This document shows positions 53,458 through 61,715 of a stretch of DNA of 64,000 bases, piece by piece. The notes beneath the pieces are model-generated. The model searched no databases, was not told the origin of the DNA, and saw nothing but the letters and a program-made list of their open reading frames with translations. The number at the start of each line of letters is the position of its first letter. The stretch's first letter is position 1. The DNA is taken from NCBI GenBank assembly GCA_002490705.1, contig DKUO01000046.1, positions 175,302-239,301 of the forward strand, in the 5' to 3' direction. Source of the stretch: Lachnospiraceae bacterium UBA7202 (GTDB taxonomy: Bacteria > Bacillota > Clostridia > Lachnospirales > Lachnospiraceae). The translations under genes and the position numbers were made by a program.

Positions 53458-54558
53458 ATGAGCATGATTCATATTGAAAAAGGTGATATACCAACGGAAC
53501 TGGCTGTTTCGAACATATTTTTGTATGGGGGGGGGGATACAGGAAAATTAATTCTCGATCTATTTAGCCAGAAGGGACTAAAGGTGAGCAATATTATTGA
53601 TGATGATGAAGGATTACAGGGACAGCAGATAAAAGGTGTTTGGGTAATCTCATATACTGACTTTTGCGAAAAGTGTCGATTAATGGATAATGTCAGTGTG
53701 GTGATGACATCTATTTATGGCAAGGCAATATTAAAAAAACTCATTGTTCTGTCAGATATAAAAATATATGAGATGTTTGATTGGTATATTCAGATCTTGG
53801 AGGATAAGGGGAAACTTACTAATACAACATATGGAGAAGAATTACAGATTTTTATCAGAGAGTGGGAATTACTGAAAAATAAACTTGCAGACGAAGAGAG
53901 TCTTAAGGTTATAGAGGGATTACAGAAATATTTCAGCACAAAAAACTTGAAAATGATTGAGGAAATATGTACAGATGAAGAACAATATTTTATTCCGGAG
54001 GTATTAGACGCCGTCAGGGAACCGTTATATATAGTTGACGGAGGGGCATATCGAGGGGAACTGTTGCAATCATTGAAAAATAACAAATTGTCTTTGGAAA
54101 AATGGTATTGCTTTGAGCCGGATGAGGAAAATTTTGTACTGTTGCAGAAACAGGCGGGACGGAATCATTTAGATGATAGGCAGATATGTGTAAAAAAAGG
54201 ATTGTGGAATAAAAGCGACCGTTTGTATTTCAAAGGAGGAAATTCAACTGGAAGCCGTATCGTACCCTATGAGACGCCAGATTTTGTAGAGGTAGTTTCT
54301 TTGGATGAATATCTTGGAGAACATAAGTGTAATTTTATCAAGATGGATATTGAGGGCGCAGAATTGCCGGCATTAAAGGGTGCAATGGGTATTATTAAAA
54401 GAGAACGTCCTATATTGACAATTTGTATCTATCATTCATTGCAGGATTTTTGGGAAATTCCCCAATTTTTGATGAATGAACTTGAGAATTATAAGTATTA
54501 TATACGGCATCACGCATTAGTTTGCAATGAAACGGTTCTGTATGCCATTCCAAAGTAG
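53458..54558 (+). CDS. FkbM-family methyltransferase with N-terminal Rossmann-like domain, phase-variable, ON (G10)
   Basis: A 366-residue protein. Residues ~17-75 form a Rossmann-like unit (IFLYGGGDTGKLILDLFSQKG, then SNIIDDDEGLQG). The FkbM methyltransferase domain follows from about 190, with IVDGGAYRGELLQSL, YCFEPDEENF and FIKMDIEGAELPALKGA. A G10 run at 53527-53536 encodes the three glycines of the nucleotide-binding-like loop (codons 24-26) plus the first base of Asp, and the frame is intact. A one-base slip would truncate the protein near residue 25. Strong GGAGGGAG site before ATG. Confidence 0.82.
   Translation: MSMIHIEKGDIPTELAVSNIFLYGGGDTGKLILDLFSQKGLKVSNIIDDDEGLQGQQIKGVWVISYTDFCEKCRLMDNVSVVMTSIYGKAILKKLIVLSDIKIYEMFDWYIQILEDKGKLTNTTYGEELQIFIREWELLKNKLADEESLKVIEGLQKYFSTKNLKMIEEICTDEEQYFIPEVLDAVREPLYIVDGGAYRGELLQSLKNNKLSLEKWYCFEPDEENFVLLQKQAGRNHLDDRQICVKKGLWNKSDRLYFKGGNSTGSRIVPYETPDFVEVVSLDEYLGEHKCNFIKMDIEGAELPALKGAMGIIKRERPILTICIYHSLQDFWEIPQFLMNELENYKYYIRHHALVCNETVLYAIPK
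53527..53536 (+). repeat. Poly-G tract, G10, near the start of the second FkbM gene
   Basis: Ten consecutive G residues coding the glycine loop LYGGGDTGK. At G10 the gene is in frame. Slippage of one base would abolish almost the whole protein, so this is a well-placed ON/OFF switch. Confidence 0.9.
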
Positions 54559-54589
54559 AGTTAAAACAAAATGAAAGGATTTACCATAT

Positions 54590-55966
54590 ATGATGAATAT
54601 TGACGTCAGAAGATGTAAAAAGTTTATTATGCCGTTGCTTAAAGGAAATATCACGAAATACAGTAAGACATTTCTGCGGATTAGGGATAAATATTTTCTG
54701 GATGATATTTATATGCAGGCAGATGAAAAAAAGTATTTGGAGGAGATCGCTAATTGGTATAAAAATACACACGGGCACTGTAAAACTGATAAAGGAATGA
54801 TTACAAACCGTTTATATGAAAAGGCGGGTAATAAGAGGAATTCCCGAAAGGTTGTGTTTGTGGTGCAGTCACTACAGCCGAGGACATATAAGATTATTAG
54901 TGCTATGTATAAAACCAATATGGACATAACGATTCTGCTTTGCCCGAGAATAGATAACAAGGTAGATGTGAATAAAATTTTATATGAACGATTGCAAAAT
55001 CTTTGTAAGAAATGTTATGAATGTAAGTGCTTTGAACAGGTCATGTATGAAATAATAAGGAGCAATGCCTCAGTTGTTCATTATTTTACGGGTGCGAATG
55101 ATTTGACCTATCCATATTTATTGGTGCGAATGAAGGGCCTGTTTGGTAAGATTGTGATTGACCGCTATGATATCTATAACGGTTTATATATCGGAATGCA
55201 GCAGGAAGTATATGACAAGGAAAGATATTTATTTGAACATGCAGACGGGATTTCTAATCGTTCCTTTGAACTTCCTTATTTACGGAATCAAGTGGGACTT
55301 CATATAAGGGGAAAGGAACTGTTTTTCCCGGATTATATTAATGAGATAACGGATGAAGTTCAAGGAGCAGAGAAGGAATTATCAATAGTATATGCAGGAG
55401 GAGTTGCCACGGAAAAAGACCAGATGGATATTCCGGATATTCCGTGGAACTGTCTGCCGGAATTGGCGGATATTTGTAAAGAAAATCATTGTCATTTACA
55501 TGTATATCCTACCATATGGGACGAGGAGTTCTATATGCAATATATAGAATTGGAAAGGAGAAATAGTTTCTTTCATTTTCACAAACCTGTAGAATGGGAT
55601 AAGCTGATTCCTGAGTTGGCCAGATATGATTACGCTTGTTTGCCTACTCGCAGGATGGAGGAGGAAAGAGAGGTTTATGGTTACAATACAAAGTATAAGT
55701 ATAAATATGCAGCAAATAATAAATATTTTGACGCGATTTCAGCTGGGATTCCTATCATTGGTGCTATTCCAAGTGAATCGACAAAAATGTTTGAAGAGGA
55801 AGGGATCTGTATTCGTTGGACCATTGAAGAGTATGACTTTGATGAATTGCGTTCGAGGAGAGATGAATTGAAGGCACGAGTGAGAGAGCGAAGGTTACGG
55901 TGGCATATAGATAATCATATAGACAAGCTGGTGGACTTTTACCATTCTTTGGAGGAGACAATGTAG
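54590..55966 (+). CDS. Probable GT-B-fold glycosyltransferase
   Basis: A 458-residue soluble protein. After ~80 helical residues, RKVVFVVQSLQPRTYKIISAM resembles the first strand and loop of a GT-B N-domain. VVHYFTGANDLTYPYLLVRMKG and IVIDRYDIYNGLY follow. A C-terminal domain contains LSIVYAGGVATEKDQ, LHVYPTIWDEEF and KYKYAANNKYFDAISAGIPIIGA, where FDAISAGIP stands in the place of the donor-binding E-x7-E region. It lacks the standard GT4 motif, so it is a divergent member. The gene directly precedes the second ABC flippase. Confidence 0.62.
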   Translation: MMNIDVRRCKKFIMPLLKGNITKYSKTFLRIRDKYFLDDIYMQADEKKYLEEIANWYKNTHGHCKTDKGMITNRLYEKAGNKRNSRKVVFVVQSLQPRTYKIISAMYKTNMDITILLCPRIDNKVDVNKILYERLQNLCKKCYECKCFEQVMYEIIRSNASVVHYFTGANDLTYPYLLVRMKGLFGKIVIDRYDIYNGLYIGMQQEVYDKERYLFEHADGISNRSFELPYLRNQVGLHIRGKELFFPDYINEITDEVQGAEKELSIVYAGGVATEKDQMDIPDIPWNCLPELADICKENHCHLHVYPTIWDEEFYMQYIELERRNSFFHFHKPVEWDKLIPELARYDYACLPTRRMEEEREVYGYNTKYKYKYAANNKYFDAISAGIPIIGAIPSESTKMFEEEGICIRWTIEEYDFDELRSRRDELKARVRERRLRWHIDNHIDKLVDFYHSLEETM

Positions 55967-56004
55967 TTCGGATATAGAATTATTGTATATAGTGGGAAAA
56001 TAAT

Positions 56005-57804
56005 ATGAAAAACAACATTAAATCATTGAAAAACATAATTGATCAGCTAAATTATGTGTTAAGTAAAAGGCAAAAAAGGAAGTCAATCAATGTATTTTTA
56101 TGTATGATGATTGCTTCCGGGCTGGAATTATTAGGAGTATCGGCGATTTACCCATTCCTCCAGATGATATTGAATCCAGAAGAACTGGAAAGTAAGTGGT
56201 ATATTGCGTGGATATTTGATTTTTGTCCTGAAGCAACCAGCATAAATATTTTGCTGATAGTTGGAGTGCTTATTATTTTCCTATATTTATTTAAAAATGT
56301 ATTTATGATATTTATTGCATATGTACAAAGTTCTTTTGCGGCAGGATTTCAACGTGAGGTATCCGTCAGGATGTTGCATTCCTATTTAAAAAGGCCGTAT
56401 CAATATTTTCTGAATATCAATAGCAGCACTATTATTAGAGGTATAATGTCAGATGTGAATGGCACATATCAGATCCTTTTGAATATATTTACGATGTGTT
56501 CAGAACTGCTGACTGTTTCTGTCATAGGTATTTTTTTATTGGCAACGGATTGGACAATAGCTGTAAGTGCGATGCTGCTGGCGGGAATCTGTTTTTTTTC
56601 GATTATTATCTGCTTTAAAGGAAGGTTAAAGAAGGCGGGGAAAGATGCGCAGCAGGCAAATGCCCTTAAATATCAGTATGGCTATCAGGCTATCAATGGA
56701 ATCAAGGAAATTATTGTATTAGGTAGAAGAGAGAAGTTTGTAAATCAATATGACAAGGCAGCTATGTTAGAACAGAAAACAGTAGTGTTGAATGATTTTC
56801 TTGCGGCTTGTCCAGATCGTATTTTAGAGGGGGTGTGTATTGGCGGGTTTATGGGGATTGTCTGCGTTAAGATAGCGACAGGAACAAATCTGGGTACATT
56901 TATACCGATTTTGGGTACTTTTGCTATGGGCGCATTTCGGATTTTGCCCTCTATTTCAAAAATTTCGACCAGAATAAATTCAATTATTTTTTTTCAACCC
57001 ACGTTGCAGAATGTATATGATAATCTGAGAGAAGTGAACGCATATGAGCAATCTATAGAAGAGATAAATACTGGAGTAATGAAAGAAAAGCTGGGAGAAG
57101 AACGGCGGTTTCGCCAGGAGATAATGATTAAAAACATTAATTGGAGATATCAGAACGCCCCCAAAGATGTACTGCATCAAGCGTCACTTTGCATTAAGAA
57201 GGGAGAAGCGGTTGCGTTTATTGGTGCATCCGGTGCGGGAAAGACAACGCTGGCTGATATTATTATGGGATTGTTGAAGCCCCAGCAGGGCATGGTTGAG
57301 ATGGATGGTACAGATATCTTTTCCATACTTGAACAGTGGCCGAAGATAATCGGCTATGTGCCTCAGTCGGTATTTTTGATTGATGATACCGTCCGCAGTA
57401 ACGTTGCGTTTGGATTGGATAAGGATGAAGTGTCCGATGCAAATGTATGGGACGCTTTGGAGCAGGCGCAACTAAAGGAATTTGTAGAAGGGTTACCTTA
57501 TGGACTTGATACGATTGTCGGAGAACGTGGGGTGAAATTTTCCGGTGGACAGCGTCAGAGAATTGCCATTGCAAGGGCATTATATGAAAATCCGGACATT
57601 TTGGTATTAGATGAGGCAACTTCTGCATTGGACAGTGAAACAGAAACGGCGGTTATGGAATCAATAGATGCGTTGCAGGGTTCTAAGACACTGATTATTG
57701 TTGCACATCGGCTCACCACGATAAGAAATTGTGACAGGATATATGAGATTGTGGATGGGGTGGCGATTGAAAGAAGCAAGGAAGAGGTTTTAAAAGATTT
57801 GTAG
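56005..57804 (+). CDS. PglK/MsbA-like ABC exporter, putative lipid-linked oligosaccharide flippase (paralogue)
   Basis: A 599-residue half-transporter with an N-terminal six-helix domain and a C-terminal ATPase domain. Walker A GASGAGKTT is at 407-415, the same residue number as in the paralogue at 7605. KFSGGQRQRIAIARALYENPD, LVLDEATSALD and VAHRLTT follow. Sequence similarity to the first transporter is high throughout the ATPase domain and visible in the membrane domain (CLKRPYQYF-like and KEIIVLGRREKFV segments). It may flip a second glycan or a variant of the same one. It is the last glycan gene; 89 bases separate it from the defence operon. Confidence 0.86.
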   Translation: MKNNIKSLKNIIDQLNYVLSKRQKRKSINVFLCMMIASGLELLGVSAIYPFLQMILNPEELESKWYIAWIFDFCPEATSINILLIVGVLIIFLYLFKNVFMIFIAYVQSSFAAGFQREVSVRMLHSYLKRPYQYFLNINSSTIIRGIMSDVNGTYQILLNIFTMCSELLTVSVIGIFLLATDWTIAVSAMLLAGICFFSIIICFKGRLKKAGKDAQQANALKYQYGYQAINGIKEIIVLGRREKFVNQYDKAAMLEQKTVVLNDFLAACPDRILEGVCIGGFMGIVCVKIATGTNLGTFIPILGTFAMGAFRILPSISKISTRINSIIFFQPTLQNVYDNLREVNAYEQSIEEINTGVMKEKLGEERRFRQEIMIKNINWRYQNAPKDVLHQASLCIKKGEAVAFIGASGAGKTTLADIIMGLLKPQQGMVEMDGTDIFSILEQWPKIIGYVPQSVFLIDDTVRSNVAFGLDKDEVSDANVWDALEQAQLKEFVEGLPYGLDTIVGERGVKFSGGQRQRIAIARALYENPDILVLDEATSALDSETETAVMESIDALQGSKTLIIVAHRLTTIRNCDRIYEIVDGVAIERSKEEVLKDL

Positions 57805-57893
57805 ACGAGGAAAAATAGATAAAAGGGCGAAAGTATTTTCGACAGGATTGACGCATAATAAATGATAAGTCGGTCAATATATGAGGAATCAAA

Positions 57894-59204
57894 ATGGATA
57901 GAATTAAAATGTTTTATAGCAATTTAGATACAAAACCGAGAATACTGATCAATCATTTTTCTCGTTATCTGGGATTTTATGTGGAGGATATTGCCGAGAA
58001 TACGAGGGAAAGTGATGTAGAATCTTTAATTGACGTATATATTGTCAGTGACGCTTATGTGAAACAAAGCGGACAGTCCTTGGATATCAAAAATAAGGAA
58101 AAGACAATCATGATTTATATGGACGGATGGATTTCGAATGAGCAGGAGAAGATACGTTATATATTATACGATGGGCTTAGCGATGAGGAATTTCTGAAAC
58201 AATTATGGCAGAGTATGTCGGACATTCTTTCGGCACGTTTGAATGTTTCCAGAAGATTAATCGGAAATTTAGCAGTGGCGAATCAGACAATTCCTCTATT
58301 TATTAAGATGTATGTCAACAATGATATACTACAAATGGCGGTATTTTCCCGGTGTACACCTGCTCACAGAGATATGTTTAGAATGGCTGCACGAAATTAT
58401 ATCAATTTTATAAGAGAAATAGAAGAGCTGAGCAGTCATTTTTTGGAAGATAAGCTAATTAAATACATGGAACTTTTGGCTTTATATGAGATAGATATGA
58501 TCTGTATAGTGAATTCTTATCAGATATACAAACTACCCGAGGTGGTGCAGGAAAAATGTGAGGAACTGCTGAGAGAATATGCTGACAACGAAGAACTGCA
58601 TATTATCCGGGCTGATATTAGTTTACATTTGAATGGGGTCTGGAAACAGGCAGGGAATGAATTCTTGGATATCCGCCTGAAAGAGTGCGCATACGCATGC
58701 CTACAGCGGGGGAATATTCAACGTAATTTTGTAAGAGACCGTGACGCTGCTCTATATGAATATGAAAGTGCGGTGGAAAAGAAAAGAGATTATTTTATTG
58801 CATGGTTTCAGATGGGTGAATGTGCGAAAGAACAGATGGAGTATCGAAAGGCGGTTAAGGCGTATAGCAAAGTAGTGGAAATTCTTAAGGAAAGACGTCG
58901 TAATCATGTTTTGGCGCCGCAGGAAATTAAATATCATTTTAAGGCAGCTTTAGAGATTGCCAATATTTATGAGGTGGTGTTTCAAGATCTGGTATTGGCC
59001 AGAAAATATGCCAAATTATCACAAATCGTTCGGAAGGAAACCGGTTCACCCGGATATTTCCGAGCAGTCTGGGATGACGAGACCGCTTTAAAAATGTTTT
59101 TCCCTGTTATAAAAAATAAGTTAAATGAAGAATTAGATGCATATGTAAAGCAAACAGGACTGGAGGAAAAAGTATATTATGGGCACAGAGGAAATCAGAA
59201 TTAA
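57894..59204 (+). CDS. TPR-containing protein of unknown function, first gene of the RADAR operon
   Basis: A 436-residue soluble protein. Residues ~1-115 look like an alpha/beta domain (RILINHFSRYLGFYVEDI, LIDVYIVSDAYV and KTIMIYMDGWIS). Residues ~120-250 are helical. Residues ~265-385 are TPR-like helical repeats (AALYEYESAVEKKRDYFIAW, AVKAYSKVVEIL). I recognise no named family. GAGGA lies before the ATG. The gene overlaps the rdrA start by 26 bases, so the two are co-translated, and it probably belongs to the defence operon and not to the glycan cluster. A sensor, adaptor or regulator role is plausible. Confidence 0.72.
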   Translation: MDRIKMFYSNLDTKPRILINHFSRYLGFYVEDIAENTRESDVESLIDVYIVSDAYVKQSGQSLDIKNKEKTIMIYMDGWISNEQEKIRYILYDGLSDEEFLKQLWQSMSDILSARLNVSRRLIGNLAVANQTIPLFIKMYVNNDILQMAVFSRCTPAHRDMFRMAARNYINFIREIEELSSHFLEDKLIKYMELLALYEIDMICIVNSYQIYKLPEVVQEKCEELLREYADNEELHIIRADISLHLNGVWKQAGNEFLDIRLKECAYACLQRGNIQRNFVRDRDAALYEYESAVEKKRDYFIAWFQMGECAKEQMEYRKAVKAYSKVVEILKERRRNHVLAPQEIKYHFKAALEIANIYEVVFQDLVLARKYAKLSQIVRKETGSPGYFRAVWDDETALKMFFPVIKNKLNEELDAYVKQTGLEEKVYYGHRGNQN

Positions 59205-61686
59205 GATACAACAGAGCAATCGAATTGTAAATGAATCTTTGGAGAAGATTGATGATCTGTTTTTTAATAAACAATACCAGCAGGCGGATAGAACGCTGGA
59301 GAAAATTATACGCGATAATGAAAAGCGTAAGGAAGGGCTGTGTTTGGATGTGTTGGCGTTTTTGGGCGGAAGGGGACGGGGAAAAACGTCGGCCATGTAC
59401 TCTTATTTCTCGTATCTGAATAAATTACAGGAGGAGAATGACTGGAGTAAGGTCAGCAAAATTGCGGCAAAAGAGAAGATCCGCTTTTTAACACTTCCCT
59501 ACATAGATGCGGCAATGTTGGCTGAAGCGGAATATATAATAGATGTAATTCTTGCGGAGATGTGGGATGAGTTTGAAAAGTATGTGAATGAATGCACTAA
59601 GGCACATGAGTCAAATTTTGAACGATTGGCACGGGAAATCAAACAGAAATTTATTGATGTGCGTAAGGCGTATCTTCTCTTAAAAGAGCGGGAAGATGGA
59701 GAGAAGGTTTCTGCTGAACAGGAAGTACCAGTACCAAGCGCCTTACATGAATTGGCTTCAGGGATTAATTTACAGCAGAAGTTACAGAGTCTGATAGACG
59801 ATTATCTTTCTATATTTCAGTATGGGAAGGAAATTAACTATTATCTGGTGATAGCGATTGATGATGTAGATATGAGTGGGAAAAAAGCCCATTATATTCT
59901 GGAACAGATCAGAAGATTCCTCTGTATGAGGAAGGTCGTGGTGTTAATTACGGCTGATATTGACAGGCTTCAGATTGCCTGTGAGTCTCGGTACAAAAAT
60001 ATCTATGGCGAGGCAAATGACCGTAGAAAATTTATCAACGAATACTTAGAGAAAGTACTGCCCTATAATATGCGGATTTATATGCCGGAAATCAGAGAAA
60101 GGCATGATGATATAGCGGTAGAGACGACAGCAGGAGAGAAACTGGGACTACAGTCAAATGACGAAAAGAATATGATTTTAGAGTATATGGCAAGAATGTG
60201 CGATATATACTTTGATGGCGTCAGAAGAAAAAGACATTTTTTGCAAAACCAGTCGATGCGCAGTATGGTTAACTATTTTGAACAGATGATCAGAACGGGA
60301 AAAATAAAAGAAGACTGTCTTGCATGGCTGAAAGTTGATTTGAAAGAGAGGATTATCGAAAGAATTATCGATATCAGACAAAAGCGTTTCATGAATGAAC
60401 TGCTGGCCAAGGATTATGAAGATGTGAATAGCAGCATTATAGCCTATGTGAAACGGCATAACGGACAGAGCCGGCGTTTTGCTGATAATTTTTATGAGAA
60501 TAGTATGGGACAGGCACTATATTTATGCAGAGAATATGAGAATGTTGAAGAGGGAAATACTGACTTGGCAAATGCGGTTATTTTGCTGTATTCTATCATG
60601 ATGCAGCAGAAAGATGAGGAACTCAAGCAAAGCATTATCGGAGGAAGTTTATGGGGAGAAGCGGAATATGGTCTGGTTTCTGCGGAGGCGGCAGCCTCTC
60701 CGTTTTGTATGTCCTTTGATCTTGCTGGCGCATTGAAAGTGTCTGTTGTGGAAATTTCGGAAGTCGAGTTCAAATCAACAAAATGTCAGGACATGTTAAG
60801 AAAAATTGTAGAGGATAACAGGGATAGAATTGTAGCGTGGCTTTGCAGTATGCTTTTTATCAATATTGGCGAAGAAGAAAATGTAGAGTTTGAGGTTAAT
60901 GAACAGAAAAGTGAATCATACGATTGGGAAGAAGAAATTGATTGGGCAGATCTGTATAATTATGAGGATTTTTCCGAGGACTCTCAAGAAGGAGCCCTTG
61001 AAAGTAATGATAGTGGGAAGGATGATATTGAAGTTGAAGAGGAAGATGTTTTGTATGATTGGATCATTACATTGAATCCGAAGATCAATGCCAGAAAAAG
61101 TTATCTGACAAACGCGTTTGGGAACTATCAGGAGCAGTACAAGGCGCTTAAAATAATGCTTTCAGGCGCGTTAGCGCAGCTTGCCGGATGGGTTCGCGGT
61201 ATGACGGAAGACCAGGATGCAGGGAAAGAGAAGGAAGAGAAAGAGAAGGAAGAGAAGGAAGAGAAAGATCTCATAAAGAAGCTGATCGAAAATCTGATGG
61301 ATAATATCAAAGGAATCATCTGTGAAAACCAGCCGGAAAATGAATTGAAAAACCAGGTTGAGATTCTGTACAATATCGGAAAGGTTTTAGCAGAACAGGG
61401 AAAAACAGATGAAGCCAATTCGGGAGAGGCATACAGAATGCTTGTCTCTAACTATAAAATCATAAAAAAGGAATTGGAGAAGCGGGACAAATATTTTAAT
61501 GAGAAAATCAAATTAGAGCAAAAGACAACATTTGCCGAAGCGTTTGGAAACAGCCCTCAGGCAAAGGTGTTATTGCAAGGGACAAGTTTAACCGAAGCGC
61601 AAAGGGAATTTTTTGAAGAAAAGATGGGAAATTTGTTGCTTGAGTTTCGAAATAAACTGACTCGTTTTGAAAAGTCTGCCGGTTAA
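59179..61686 (+). CDS. rdrA: RdrA-like P-loop ATPase (RADAR anti-phage system)
   Basis: An 835-residue ATPase with Walker A GGRGRGKTS at 63-71, Walker B IAIDDVD at 225-231 and the sensor-like VVLITAD at 254-260. This arrangement and size fit RdrA, the ATPase of RADAR, and the next gene is an RdrB-type deaminase. In RADAR, RdrA assembles with RdrB to edit or deaminate adenosine nucleotides upon phage infection. The C-terminal half has an acidic, low-complexity linker (about 570-625) and a charged tandem repeat (683-697). The ATG overlaps the TPR gene; a GGAGG site lies about 13 bases upstream. Confidence 0.82.
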   Translation: MGTEEIRIKIQQSNRIVNESLEKIDDLFFNKQYQQADRTLEKIIRDNEKRKEGLCLDVLAFLGGRGRGKTSAMYSYFSYLNKLQEENDWSKVSKIAAKEKIRFLTLPYIDAAMLAEAEYIIDVILAEMWDEFEKYVNECTKAHESNFERLAREIKQKFIDVRKAYLLLKEREDGEKVSAEQEVPVPSALHELASGINLQQKLQSLIDDYLSIFQYGKEINYYLVIAIDDVDMSGKKAHYILEQIRRFLCMRKVVVLITADIDRLQIACESRYKNIYGEANDRRKFINEYLEKVLPYNMRIYMPEIRERHDDIAVETTAGEKLGLQSNDEKNMILEYMARMCDIYFDGVRRKRHFLQNQSMRSMVNYFEQMIRTGKIKEDCLAWLKVDLKERIIERIIDIRQKRFMNELLAKDYEDVNSSIIAYVKRHNGQSRRFADNFYENSMGQALYLCREYENVEEGNTDLANAVILLYSIMMQQKDEELKQSIIGGSLWGEAEYGLVSAEAAASPFCMSFDLAGALKVSVVEISEVEFKSTKCQDMLRKIVEDNRDRIVAWLCSMLFINIGEEENVEFEVNEQKSESYDWEEEIDWADLYNYEDFSEDSQEGALESNDSGKDDIEVEEEDVLYDWIITLNPKINARKSYLTNAFGNYQEQYKALKIMLSGALAQLAGWVRGMTEDQDAGKEKEEKEKEEKEEKDLIKKLIENLMDNIKGIICENQPENELKNQVEILYNIGKVLAEQGKTDEANSGEAYRMLVSNYKIIKKELEKRDKYFNEKIKLEQKTTFAEAFGNSPQAKVLLQGTSLTEAQREFFEEKMGNLLLEFRNKLTRFEKSAG
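61225..61269 (+). repeat. In-frame 15-base tandem repeat in rdrA linker
   Basis: A 15-base unit (AAAGAGAAGGAAGAG) occurs twice in a row from 61225 to 61254, followed by a partial third copy ending in AAAGAT. It encodes KEKEE-type residues 683-697. The unit is a multiple of three, so copy-number change would lengthen or shorten a charged linker without shifting frame. Confidence 0.8.
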
Positions 61687-61715
61687 TCAAGAAACGGACT
61701 TTGGGGGTACATACG

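Noticed and set aside
57848..57880. Promoter for the RADAR operon (TTGACG followed by AT-rich sequence)
   Set aside because: No acceptable -10 hexamer at 16-18 bases spacing; the short inverted repeat nearby lacks a T-run, so neither promoter nor terminator is called.
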